DNA from: Lunatimonas lonarensis
GTDB taxonomy: Bacteria > Bacteroidota > Bacteroidia > Cytophagales > Cyclobacteriaceae
DNA length: 64,000 nt
Direction of reading: 5' to 3'
Assembly (NCBI RefSeq): GCF_000390185.1
Contig: NZ_AQHR01000091.1
Coordinates: 1-64,000, forward strand
Shown here: positions 32,941 to 41,890 of the stretch, in pieces
Position numbering within the stretch: position 1 is the stretch's first letter
Layout of the letters: the number at the start of each line of letters is the position of its first letter
The notes under the pieces: model-generated
Told to the model about the DNA's origin: nothing
The model's database searches: none
What the model saw: only the letters and a program-made list of their open reading frames with translations
Made by a program: the position numbers and the translations under genes

Positions 32941-35900
32941 TTACTCTTTCGATTTATTGGTTGATTTCAAGTTGCGAAGCTCTTCTTTGCTGTAGGCAAT
33001 TTTTGTCACCAGGACAAACAAGATGGGTACCAGTGAAATCGTAAAGAAGGTGGCCGTGAGCATTCCTCCCAGCACGGTCCATCCGATCGTTTGCCTTGCT
33101 ACCGAACCCGCCCCACCGGCAAATGCCAAGGGTACCACTCCAAGTATAAATGCAAAAGAGGTCATTAAAATGGGACGCAGTCGCAAGGACGCGGCAATAG
33201 TTGCCGCCTTTTTGATGGACATTCCCCGATCCACTCGATCTTTGGCGTACTCCACGATCAGTATCGCGTTTTTTGCCGCCAGTGCGATCAGCGTCAACAA
33301 TCCAATTTGGGCGTAAACGTTGTTTGTAAGGGAAGGAAAAAGCGTCAGTGTAAGCATCGCACCAAACACCCCTGAAGGCACAGCCAACATCACCGAAAAG
33401 GGTACAGACCAGCTTTCGTAAAGAGCCGTTAGGCACAGGAAAACGAAAACAATGGACAGCAAAAAGATGATCATTGTGCTTCCGCCGGAATTAATCTCCT
33501 CTCTACTGATGCCGGAAAAGTCAATATTCAGTCCTGCCGGCAAGGTGGAGGCGATTTGCCGTATCCGCTCGATGGCTTGTCCGGAACTGTAGCCGCTGGC
33601 AGCGTCGCCGTTTACCGTAGCAGACCGAAAAAGGTTGAAGTGGCTGATCAGCGGAGCATTTTCGACCAGCTCGGTTTCTACAAGGTTACTGATCGGGGTC
33701 ATTTGCCCTCGGTTGTTTTTGACGAAGAAGTTCCGGAGCGCTCCCAGATCTTCCCGGAACATGGTATCCGCTTGGGCAACCACACGGAAATTGCGACCAT
33801 AAAGGATAAAATCATTGACATAGATGCTGCCTAGGTAGGTCTGTAGGGTCAAAAAGGCGTCACCTATATTCACTCCCTGCCTCGCAGCCTTGTCTCTGTC
33901 CAGGTTTATTTTATAGGCAGGGGTCGACGCACTGAAAAAGCTGAATGCATTGGAAATTTCATCCGACTGGTTGAGCGCTCGCACAAAGTCCTGGAGGCCT
34001 GCTTCAAACTCCTGTATGCTCAAGGTGCCCTCCATTTCCTGGAATACCACGCTGAAGCCGGAGGTGCTGCCTAGACCGGGTATGGCGGCAGGTGCTACGA
34101 TAACGATCGAAGCCTCCGGAAGTTTTTGGGCCAATTCTGAAAGCAGTCGATCTCTGATCGCAAATGCCCCCTGTCCTTTTCCCTTTCGCTCACTCCAGGG
34201 TTTCAACTGACAAAATACCGTTCCACTGTTTGACTTACTTGAAAAGTTGACGGCATTTAACCCGGTTACCGCAGTGAAATGAAAGATGTCTTCCTCCTCT
34301 CCGAGTATATCCATCAGTTTGTTGATCGTCTCCAAACTCCGGGCAGTCGAGGCTCCCTCTGGAAGCTCATAGGTCACAAAAAGCCTTCCCTCATCTTCAT
34401 TGGGAATAAAACCTGTCGGTTTTTGGTTAAACAAGAACCAGGTCAAAACGCCCAGCCCCAACAGACCAATCAGAAAAACGCCTGTGTAGGAATAGCTTTT
34501 ATGAACCAATTCTTCATAGCGGGTATTGGCGGCATCAAATTTCCGGTTAAACCAATAGAAAAAACGTCCCAGCCCCTTGGACCGCTTGCTGATGGAAGAA
34601 GGTTTTAGAATCAGTGAGCATAAAGCAGGTGTGAGGGAAAGGGCTACAAATCCAGAGATGATCCCCGAAGCGGCAACGGCCATGGCAAACTGCTGGTATA
34701 GCCTTCCGACGATTCCGGGAATAAAGCCCACCGGAATGAACACGGCTGCGACAATCAGGGACATCGCTACTACCGGCCCGGCAATATCTCCCATGGCTTT
34801 TTTGACGGCCTCTTTGGCTGATATTCCCTCGCGCTCCATGTAGGCCATGGTGGCTTCCACTACTACAATGGCGTCGTCCACCACGATCCCGATGGCTAGG
34901 ACAAAACCGAAAAGCGTCAGGTTATTGATCGAAAAGCCGAGTGGAAGAAAAAGGGCGAATGTACCAATGATCGAAACCGGTATGATCAAAATGGGAATCA
35001 AGGTACTTCGCCAGTTTTGAAGGAAAATAAAAACGACGAAAGACACCAGAAGAAGCGCAATGATAAGGGTTTCTATAACCTCTCCAATGGAAACCCTGAC
35101 CACCGATGCGGATTCAAAAGGTATAACGTAATCGACATCACTCGGAAAGGCCTTGCGCAGCCGTTCCATGGTTTCGATAATGCCTTCTTCTACATCCAGA
35201 ATGTTACTGTCCGGTGTTTGAAAGATGATTAGGTAGGCTGCCGGCTTTTTATCGGTAAAATTATTGACACTGTAGTCAAACCTACCCAGTTCTACCCTCG
35301 CTACATCTCTCAAATAGACTATGCGACCATCCTCTTCTGACACCTTTAGGATCACATTTTCAAATTCCTCCTGCGTTTCGAGCCGGCCATTGGTAAACAG
35401 GGTGTATTCAAACGCTTGGTATCCCCGTTGGGGTGGGGTGCCTATCGAACCGGCGGCAACCTGAATGTTCTGTTCACGCAGGGCCGCGGTGATCTCGCTG
35501 GCGGTGATGCCCAGTTGGAAAAGCTTGTCAGGTTGGAGCCAAATCCTCATGCTGAAATCCTGTGCTCGAGTAAAAATATCGCCCACTCCCGGGACACGTA
35601 AAAGCTCGTCTTTCACGTAGATGTTTGCGTAGTTGTTCAGAAAATCGATGCCATGACTGCCCTCCGGAGAAAAAAGAGACACGATCAACAACAAGCTTGG
35701 ATTTCGTTGACGGATAGTGATCCCAAGCCTGCGCACCTCTTCCGGAAGAAAGGGTTCCGCTACATTGATCCTATTTTGGACTTCAACAGCCGCTGCATTT
35801 ATATCTGTTCCTACCTCAAAGGTGATATTAATGGTCAACAGACCTTCGTTGCTGCTGGTACTCTCCAGGTAAGCCATTCCGGGTGTACCGTTGATCTGTG

Positions 35901-36102
35901 TTTCCAGGGGGGTTGCCACCGTGCGTTCGATCGTCTCGGCGTCTGCACCGGTATAGGTGGCAGAAACCTGAATCACGGGCGGGGTGATGCGAGGGTATTG
36001 GGATACAGGAAGATTTACGATGGCAATGGTGCCCAGTAACAGGATTACGAGCGAAATCACAATCGCTGCATTGGGCCGGTCAATAAAGAAAGCAGAGATC
36101 AT
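32941..36102 (-). CDS. RND efflux transporter permease (HAE1, AcrB-like)
   Basis: This 1053-residue inner-membrane pump subunit has twelve transmembrane helices and two large periplasmic loops. Proton-relay acids lie in the TM4 segment GIVVDDAIVVVEA, and the matching lysine in TM10 is in LAAKNAILIVEYAK. It exports small compounds in exchange for protons as a trimer with the adaptor and TolC genes next to it. Its ATG overlaps the adaptor's end by four bases. It ends 11 bases from the convergent DUF4249 gene, leaving almost no room for a terminator. Confidence 0.95.
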   Translation of the reverse strand: MISAFFIDRPNAAIVISLVILLLGTIAIVNLPVSQYPRITPPVIQVSATYTGADAETIERTVATPLETQINGTPGMAYLESTSSNEGLLTINITFEVGTDINAAAVEVQNRINVAEPFLPEEVRRLGITIRQRNPSLLLIVSLFSPEGSHGIDFLNNYANIYVKDELLRVPGVGDIFTRAQDFSMRIWLQPDKLFQLGITASEITAALREQNIQVAAGSIGTPPQRGYQAFEYTLFTNGRLETQEEFENVILKVSEEDGRIVYLRDVARVELGRFDYSVNNFTDKKPAAYLIIFQTPDSNILDVEEGIIETMERLRKAFPSDVDYVIPFESASVVRVSIGEVIETLIIALLLVSFVVFIFLQNWRSTLIPILIIPVSIIGTFALFLPLGFSINNLTLFGFVLAIGIVVDDAIVVVEATMAYMEREGISAKEAVKKAMGDIAGPVVAMSLIVAAVFIPVGFIPGIVGRLYQQFAMAVAASGIISGFVALSLTPALCSLILKPSSISKRSKGLGRFFYWFNRKFDAANTRYEELVHKSYSYTGVFLIGLLGLGVLTWFLFNQKPTGFIPNEDEGRLFVTYELPEGASTARSLETINKLMDILGEEEDIFHFTAVTGLNAVNFSSKSNSGTVFCQLKPWSERKGKGQGAFAIRDRLLSELAQKLPEASIVIVAPAAIPGLGSTSGFSVVFQEMEGTLSIQEFEAGLQDFVRALNQSDEISNAFSFFSASTPAYKINLDRDKAARQGVNIGDAFLTLQTYLGSIYVNDFILYGRNFRVVAQADTMFREDLGALRNFFVKNNRGQMTPISNLVETELVENAPLISHFNLFRSATVNGDAASGYSSGQAIERIRQIASTLPAGLNIDFSGISREEINSGGSTMIIFLLSIVFVFLCLTALYESWSVPFSVMLAVPSGVFGAMLTLTLFPSLTNNVYAQIGLLTLIALAAKNAILIVEYAKDRVDRGMSIKKAATIAASLRLRPILMTSFAFILGVVPLAFAGGAGSVARQTIGWTVLGGMLTATFFTISLVPILFVLVTKIAYSKEELRNLKSTNKSKE

Positions 36103-37196
36103 GGTTTTTGCTCCGTTTTGATTTGAATGGAGTCTCCATCAGCCAGACGCTGAATACCACTGACGATCACTTTCTGTCCTTCGGTAAGTCCTTCCTCGAT
36201 GACGATCCGGTCTTTTGTACGAATGCCCGTTTGAACCCGAACTTGTTGGGCGGTACCTTCTAAGGCGATAAATACATAGATTTCACCGAGCCTCTCCACA
36301 ACTGCTTTGTGGGGAACCGTCAATTTTGGCCCTGCAGCGGGTCGACGAATGGTTAGCCGGTTGCTCATTCCCGGTTTTAATGAACCTTCGGGATTCGGGA
36401 AACTCAACCGGATTCGAATGGTTCCTGTACCCGGGTCAACCGCCCGATCGATGTTCTCAATTTTTCCCGCATGTGGGTACCGCTCGCCGTTTGCCAATGT
36501 CAATTGGAATACGGAATCCCGGATCACGGCATCCGTTTCTTTTTCCATATTTAGGTAAAAAGGAACGGACCGCTCCTCGGCAAAAAAATCCAACCCAATG
36601 GGGTCGTTTGAACTGATGATATTTAGCGGGGTCTGACCGGGACTGACCAACGCACCGAGCCGCACCGACGAGAAACCGATGGTGCCATCAAATGGAGCCC
36701 GAATGGTGGCGTAGTCTAGGTTTACCTTGGCATTTTCCACCTCAGCCAGGGCACTGAATACCTCCTGTTCGGCATTTGTCAGCGCCGTAAGCGCGTCGTC
36801 ATAGATTTGCGTGGCAACGGCGTTTCCTTCTTTCAGTCTTTGATATCGGTTTACATCCCTCTGCAGCCGCTCTAAGTTGGACTGCGCGATGCGTAATCTA
36901 GAGTCAGCTTGGTTGAGTGAAGCTTTGTACCTGGTTTGGTCGATTCGATATAGGATCTGGCCTTTCTTGACTTGCTGGCCGTCCTTTACTGCAATTTCCA
37001 TTACGTAGCCCACTACATCGGCCCGTAGCTCAACTTCCTTAAGCGCAACTACGGTACCCGGATAGCTGTTTTCTTCCACCACAGGATCTACCGTTACCTG
37101 GTCCACCGTAACCGTTTTTGGGGTCACCGTTTTTGGCTCCTGTTTGGTACAACCGAAGCAGGCGAGTATGGTCAGGTATATAGCTATTTTTTTCAT
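36099..37196 (-). CDS. RND efflux periplasmic adaptor lipoprotein
   Basis: This 365-residue membrane-fusion protein has a lipobox (Cys16), a lipoyl/barrel-sandwich half-motif (VVGYVMEIAVKDGQQVKKGQILYRID), a coiled-coil hairpin around residues 90-150 and a second barrel-sandwich half plus beta-barrel (ATIRAPFDGTIGFSSV, PGQTPLNIIS). It links the pump to the outer-membrane channel. The neighbouring permease is read with a four-base overlap. Substrate range is unknown. Confidence 0.93.
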   Translation of the reverse strand: MKKIAIYLTILACFGCTKQEPKTVTPKTVTVDQVTVDPVVEENSYPGTVVALKEVELRADVVGYVMEIAVKDGQQVKKGQILYRIDQTRYKASLNQADSRLRIAQSNLERLQRDVNRYQRLKEGNAVATQIYDDALTALTNAEQEVFSALAEVENAKVNLDYATIRAPFDGTIGFSSVRLGALVSPGQTPLNIISSNDPIGLDFFAEERSVPFYLNMEKETDAVIRDSVFQLTLANGERYPHAGKIENIDRAVDPGTGTIRIRLSFPNPEGSLKPGMSNRLTIRRPAAGPKLTVPHKAVVERLGEIYVFIALEGTAQQVRVQTGIRTKDRIVIEEGLTEGQKVIVSGIQRLADGDSIQIKTEQKP

Positions 37197-37309
37197 TTTC
37201 TATTTCTTCATAGGGGTATTATCGAATCTTTGCTTTCATGCTGCCCACCTAACTTTTGGTATGTCCGCCGGGGACTACTTTCATCCCCAGATTTTTCGGG
37301 TCATTCAGC

Positions 37310-38641
37310 TTATGGCTGTATGTCTCCCCGGGCCCTTTCCAGCGACACTTTACTGGTTAGCACACCGAAAAGGGAGCGGTAGAAATTGATTCTAGCGGTA
37401 CGTAGATCCGTTTCAGCCACGATGACTTCCAGAAAATTCTTGAGACCCTCTTCGTATTGGAGGCTAATTATCCCATAGATCTCCTCTGCCAAAGCCTTGT
37501 TAGATTCCTGTGTTTTCAGTTGGTACAGGTTTTTCTTGTACTGGCTCAACGCTTCCCGCCACTCGCTACTCATTGCGTTTACCAATTCTGCTTTTTCAAG
37601 TTCGATATTTTGCAATTTTAGGCCCGCGACACTGATGTCGTGTTGCCTTCGTCCACCTTGGAACAAAGGATATGTCAGCCTTAATCCCATCAGCGAAAAG
37701 GGATAGGCTTGGTTGTACAGTTCACCACCCACCGGGCTTAAAAAGAGTACGTTGTAGTTATAAAACGCAGACAGAGAGGGAAGGTATTTTCGCTTTTCAT
37801 ACCGCAATTCCTGGGCCTGCAAGATCTGCTGGGTTTGGATCAATTGGTACTCAATGCGGTGCTCGGGTTGGACGGTTGCGCTGGTATCCGAGTACACTTG
37901 TTGTAAAAGGTCTTCGTACGAAGCTTGGAGGCTGATGTCCGTGGAGGCGTGCCTTCCCAACAGTGCATTTAAATGCGCTTTTCTGGATGCTACATCTTCC
38001 TCGTACTGATAGAGGGCAGCCTGAGTGTTTTGCAGGGTCATCAGTGCCCGTTTATAATCTACTTGGTCTGTAAGTCCTGCCTCGTACATCAGGGAGGCGT
38101 CTTCAAGTTGCTTGCGTTGCCTTCTGAGGTCTTCTTTGGTTAGCCCTACCTGTTCTTGGGCAAGCAAAACATTGTAAAACGACTGGGTTACAGCCACGAT
38201 GAGTTCTATCTTGAACTCTTGCAGGAGTTGATCTGCTTGCTTTCGCTGTTCGTTGGACTGCTGACGGTAAAAGATCAGTTCATTGTTGATCAGCTGTTGA
38301 TCGGCCGAAAAACTTACACTCGAATTGAAAGGCACTCCTGTCCTCACCTCTTGAAATTCACCTGACTCGGGGTTGTTGAAGTCGGGGAAGATGGCTACCG
38401 GCTGGCTAAAGTAGCGATTATAGTCGCCCACGATTCCGAGCTGGGGGAGCCACCCAGAGAGATTGGACTTGACCTGATGGTCGGTGATAAGCCGTTGGTT
38501 TTCGAAATGTTTCAGTACCGGGTTATTTTCCTTGGCAATTTCCAGTACGGCTTCGAGGTCCAAATCCTGTTGCTGTGCTTCCAACCGCCCGGACATTCCC
38601 AGCCAGCAGGCCAAAACAGCATAGAATAGGTATTTCGCCAT
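37310..38641 (-). CDS. TolC-family outer-membrane efflux channel
   Basis: This 443-residue protein has a signal peptide (cleavage near RLEAQ) and two repeats of the outer-membrane efflux protein fold. LEIAKENNPVLKHFENQR and LRRQRKQLEDASLMYEAGLTDQVDYKRAL are typical helical barrel segments, and the second repeat reads GLRLTYPLFQGGRRQHDISV. It is the first gene of the tripartite efflux unit, 113 bases upstream of the adaptor. Confidence 0.92.
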   Translation of the reverse strand: MAKYLFYAVLACWLGMSGRLEAQQQDLDLEAVLEIAKENNPVLKHFENQRLITDHQVKSNLSGWLPQLGIVGDYNRYFSQPVAIFPDFNNPESGEFQEVRTGVPFNSSVSFSADQQLINNELIFYRQQSNEQRKQADQLLQEFKIELIVAVTQSFYNVLLAQEQVGLTKEDLRRQRKQLEDASLMYEAGLTDQVDYKRALMTLQNTQAALYQYEEDVASRKAHLNALLGRHASTDISLQASYEDLLQQVYSDTSATVQPEHRIEYQLIQTQQILQAQELRYEKRKYLPSLSAFYNYNVLFLSPVGGELYNQAYPFSLMGLRLTYPLFQGGRRQHDISVAGLKLQNIELEKAELVNAMSSEWREALSQYKKNLYQLKTQESNKALAEEIYGIISLQYEEGLKNFLEVIVAETDLRTARINFYRSLFGVLTSKVSLERARGDIQP

Positions 38642-38741
38642 GGTTTATAAAAAGTTTCCGCCCAACACCAACTGGTAGGGCTGCGTTCGTGCGGTCTTAG
38701 ATGGTTTTTTCTGATCAGTTTGGCTACGCAAGTTAGTTCAT

Positions 38742-39584
38742 TTATTGCTCCAAGGAAAACTTTGCCACCCATTTCGCACTTTTTTCCCAAAGGTCATCCC
38801 GTAATTTTTTGGACGATGCGAGGCGGGAGGTGGAGGATGGTCGGCTTTTTCGGAAGTAGCTACCCGCCCATTGATCTTTAAGCTCAGCGGTAGCCAGATA
38901 AATGCTGGTTTTGGCACCTGTTTTCGCATCGATCATAAACGGAGTCGCCATTTTTAACAACCACTTAAAGACACCCCCATGCTGGCCTCCAAAGTTCGTC
39001 TTTACTACTCCCGGGTGTAGGGAATAGGCCCTGAGTCCCTGAGGACCGTATTTCTCCTGAAGCGATTTGGTGAAAAGAATGTTAAAGAGCTTGGCATTGG
39101 CGTAGGCTGGGAACGAGCTGAAGTATTCGGTCGCATTAAGCCTTTCAAATTTTGGATTGGCTGCCCGGTGCGCTTCGGAACTAACATTGATTACCCTGGC
39201 ACCCGTCCCATTAAGCAACAAAGGGAGTAGATGTTGGGTCAATAAAAAATGACCCAAATGGTTTACTTGGAAGGTGGTCTCAAAGCCATCGGGCGTGATA
39301 GAGGCTTCCGGGAAAATCCCGCCAGCATTGTTTATCAAAACGTTCACGGTTTTGGTTTGAAGGCGAACTCGTTCCGCAGCGGCGATAACCGAGGAAAGAT
39401 CCTCCAGGTCGCAATGTATGATTTCGAATTTTTCGCGCGGATAGGTTTGGGTCAGTTCTGCCAGCAGGGACGCTGCTTTTTCGGTATTTCTTGCCAACAA
39501 AAACAGTCTCTCAAAGGTTGGAGCGAGCCCTTTAACTGTTTCTGCTCCTATTCCGGAAGTCCCTCCGGTGATGACTACGTTCAT
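38742..39584 (-). CDS. Short-chain dehydrogenase/reductase (retinol-dehydrogenase-like)
   Basis: This 280-residue NAD(P)-binding enzyme has the Rossmann motif TGGTSGIGAE (residues 6-15), the NNAGG motif (about 90), a catalytic serine in NVSSEAHR and the YxxxK motif YANAK (about 165). The Asp-rich region DLEDL after the second strand suits classical SDRs. The substrate cannot be inferred. It is transcribed away from the glsA leader region. Confidence 0.88.
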   Translation of the reverse strand: MNVVITGGTSGIGAETVKGLAPTFERLFLLARNTEKAASLLAELTQTYPREKFEIIHCDLEDLSSVIAAAERVRLQTKTVNVLINNAGGIFPEASITPDGFETTFQVNHLGHFLLTQHLLPLLLNGTGARVINVSSEAHRAANPKFERLNATEYFSSFPAYANAKLFNILFTKSLQEKYGPQGLRAYSLHPGVVKTNFGGQHGGVFKWLLKMATPFMIDAKTGAKTSIYLATAELKDQWAGSYFRKSRPSSTSRLASSKKLRDDLWEKSAKWVAKFSLEQ

Positions 39585-39956
39585 CTGATTATTTTTATTT
39601 TTTTACATGAGATGGAGTTACCGAAAAGCAATTTGGGTAAACTTACATTTCTTTATGGATAGACGGGTGTATTAGGCAAACAAATAATTAGGCGTTCACC
39701 TTAAATCATGGGACAAGCATTTTTAATGTTTATACACAGTTATCAACCGAATACTTTTTCGGATTGTTCGGTAACACCGGTTTTTTTTGAAATCCGGCTG
39801 AAATACATCAAAGCTGTCCAGTCGGAAAACCTACATGGGTCGGCAATGAGCGATCCCGCTTTCCCAAATTCGGCCTACGGATACTTATGAGCCTTTTTGG
39901 CAACCATAAATTATAGACAGACAGCGTAAAAAGGCAGGCTATCAATGGATTTTTCC

Positions 39957-39964
39957 TATTTTTG
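39957..39964 (+). promoter_or_regulatory. Candidate -7 promoter box for glsA
   Basis: TATTTTTG matches the Bacteroidota -7 consensus TAnnTTTG at all defined positions and lies 126 bases before the glsA start. A clear -33 TTG at the right distance is not seen, which lowers confidence. It would give a leader of about 115 bases containing the two hairpins described. Confidence 0.35.
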
Positions 39965-39970
39965 TGCTCT

Positions 39971-40068
39971 AAAATAAAAGCTTTTCACCCGAAAGCCCGT
40001 AATTTACACGGTTAACATCTATTGTAAAAAGCTTTATTTCAGTTATTTATCGGCAAATTACTTTGCCG
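39971..40068 (+). promoter_or_regulatory. Structured leader: nested inverted repeats before glsA
   Basis: An AT-rich inverted repeat (AAAATAAAAGCTTTT at 39971-39985 against AAAAAGCTTTATTT at 40026-40039, near match) encloses about 40 bases. It is followed by a perfect hairpin with arms CGGCAAA (40051-40057) and TTTGCCG (40062-40068), loop TTAC, ending 22 bases before the GTG start. It may control translation or mark an operator. It does not match a riboswitch family I recognise. Confidence 0.4.
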
Positions 40069-40089
40069 GTTTACCAACAATGACACTCG

Positions 40090-40914
40090 GTGGGGGAAAA
40101 CAAGAAATTTATAGACATCAAAAAAGTCATCGGTGAGAAAAATCCGGCTCTGCTCAAATGGATGCCAGGTTTTGTCCTCTCTTACATAAAGCGTATCGTG
40201 CACGAAAACGATATCAACGAGGTAATGGCAAAACACGGTCACTTACAGGGCTTGGCGTTTGTGGATGCGCTAGTAGGAGAGTTCGGCGCGGAGGTGGCCG
40301 TATTTGGAACTGAAAACATCCCGTTGGAAAAGCCGGTTATTTTTGCATCGAACCATCCCTTGGGTGGTTTGGATGGAATCGTCCTTATGCACGCTCTGGG
40401 AAAATACAGAAAGGATTTGAAGTTTTTGGTAAATGATATTTTGCTTAACATCCCCAATTTTGAAGGCCTTTTTGTTCCGGTAAACAAACACGGTGGACAC
40501 GGAAAGCAAGGCTTGGAGGTTATTGAAAATACCTACGCCGCCGACCAAGCGGTCTTGATTTTTCCCGCAGGCCTTGTTTCCAGAAAACAGGACGAGGGAA
40601 TCAAAGACCTGGAGTGGAAAAAAAGTTTTATAAGCAAATCCAAAAAATACCAAAGGGATGTGGTTCCTGTTTATATGGATGGACGCAATTCTGCCTTTTT
40701 TTATGGACTGGCTAATTTCAGGAAAAAGATCGGCGTGAAGGCCAACGTAGAAATGTTTTATTTGGCCGACGAAATGTTTGGTCAGAAAAACAAAAAAATT
40801 TCTGTCCATATAGGAAAACCCATTTCTTACCAGTACTTTGACAATTCGAAAAGCGATAGGTACTGGGCCGAAGTAGTGAAAAACAAGGTTTATGAACTCG
40901 CCCAAGATACATGA
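40090..40914 (+). CDS. glsA: Lysophospholipid/ornithine-lipid-type O-acyltransferase (GlsA-like)
   Basis: This 274-residue PlsC-type acyltransferase has the acyltransferase motif NHPLGGLDG (Asn88-His89-Pro90 to Asp95-Gly96), and later GLFVPVNKHG and FPAGLVSRK motifs. In Bacteroides the paired genes glsB and glsA make glycine lipids, with GlsA adding the second acyl chain. Here it sits directly before a GlsB-type GNAT gene with an ATGA overlap. The start is GTG 40090; no in-frame ATG precedes it. Ornithine- rather than glycine-lipid synthesis cannot be separated from sequence alone. Confidence 0.8.
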   Translation: MGENKKFIDIKKVIGEKNPALLKWMPGFVLSYIKRIVHENDINEVMAKHGHLQGLAFVDALVGEFGAEVAVFGTENIPLEKPVIFASNHPLGGLDGIVLMHALGKYRKDLKFLVNDILLNIPNFEGLFVPVNKHGGHGKQGLEVIENTYAADQAVLIFPAGLVSRKQDEGIKDLEWKKSFISKSKKYQRDVVPVYMDGRNSAFFYGLANFRKKIGVKANVEMFYLADEMFGQKNKKISVHIGKPISYQYFDNSKSDRYWAEVVKNKVYELAQDT

Positions 40915-41876
40915 CGTCTATGCAAGAAATTATAGCTCCGATAGATAGAGAATTGATAAAGAGGGAACTGACTCCCGATAGGTTTTTGCGATATGTCAAT
41001 AACGGGGATAACGAAATATACCTTGTGGATCATCACAATGCGCCCCATGTGATGCAGGAAATCGGACGGCTACGGGAGGTGTCTTTTCGTTCGGCAGGAG
41101 GTGGTACCGGTCTGCCCCTGGACATAGACGAAAATGACACCTGTGAGAATTGCTATCAGCAACTCCTTGCCTGGAATCCGCAGGATGAAGAGATTATCGC
41201 GGGCTACCGATTGATCAAGTGTACAGATGCGGGTCTCAATGAGCATGGTGAGATCAACCTGTCCACGGCTCATCTGTTTCGCTTTTCCGATAAGTTTAAA
41301 ACCGACTACCTGCCCTACACCATCGAGTTGGGGCGGTCGTGGGTTCAGCCCAATTATCAACCAAGTATAGATAACAGAAAGGGTCTTTTTTCGCTCGACA
41401 ATCTTTGGGATGGCCTTGGTGCGGTGGTCATGATGCATCCGGATGTAAAATACCTTTTTGGAAAGGTCACCATGTATCCCCACTACAATGCGGATGCCCG
41501 TGATGCGTTGATCTACTTTATGAACCACTATTTTCCTGACCGGGAAAAGTTGGTTCAGCCCATCGATGAGTTGGCCTACAAGGGGGATGTGTCCAAGCTG
41601 GAGGGGATGTTTGACGGCCTTTCCTACAAAGAAGGATACAAACTGCTCAATTCGACGGTGCGTGGGCTGGGCGAAAACATCCCTCCCCTTATCAATACCT
41701 ACATGAATCTTTCCTCGACCATGAAGACTTTTGGCACTTCGATGAACTATGAGTTTGGCGCGGTGGAGGAAACGGGTATTTTGCTTACAATCTCTGATAT
41801 CTACGACACCAAAAAGCACCGGCATTTGGATACGTTTGAGCGGGATCGGCATTTTGGAAGACCAGGTAAACGCTAG
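40911..41876 (+). CDS. glsB: GNAT-fold N-acyltransferase (GlsB/OlsB-like)
   Basis: This 321-residue protein is a hemolysin-like GNAT acyltransferase. The N-terminal region VMQEIGRLREVSFRSAGGGTG and the IIAGYRLIKCTDAG strand, with LFRFSDKFKTDYLPYTIELGRSWVQPNY, are typical of OlsB/GlsB, which transfers a 3-hydroxyacyl chain from acyl carrier protein to an amino acid. It overlaps glsA by four bases (ATGA). The order here, acyltransferase then GNAT, is the reverse of what I recall for Bacteroides. Product identity is inferred. Confidence 0.83.
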   Translation: MTSMQEIIAPIDRELIKRELTPDRFLRYVNNGDNEIYLVDHHNAPHVMQEIGRLREVSFRSAGGGTGLPLDIDENDTCENCYQQLLAWNPQDEEIIAGYRLIKCTDAGLNEHGEINLSTAHLFRFSDKFKTDYLPYTIELGRSWVQPNYQPSIDNRKGLFSLDNLWDGLGAVVMMHPDVKYLFGKVTMYPHYNADARDALIYFMNHYFPDREKLVQPIDELAYKGDVSKLEGMFDGLSYKEGYKLLNSTVRGLGENIPPLINTYMNLSSTMKTFGTSMNYEFGAVEETGILLTISDIYDTKKHRHLDTFERDRHFGRPGKR

Positions 41877-41890
41877 CCTCGTTGGGAAAA

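Larger units (their letters stand above)
39585..40089. other. 505-base intergenic region with structured leader
   Basis: This AT-rich gap between the divergent SDR and glsA genes holds no convincing ORF; a 60-codon frame at 39708-39890 looks spurious. Two features near glsA are described separately: a perfect TATTTTTG box at 39957-39964, and nested hairpins at 39971-40068. The rest shows nothing I can name. Confidence 0.6.

Noticed and set aside
39708-39890. 60-codon frame in the glsA upstream region
   Set aside because: No ribosome site, no motif and atypical composition.
41070-41852. 260-codon frame antisense to glsB
   Set aside because: Shadow of a well-supported gene; no domain and no start context.
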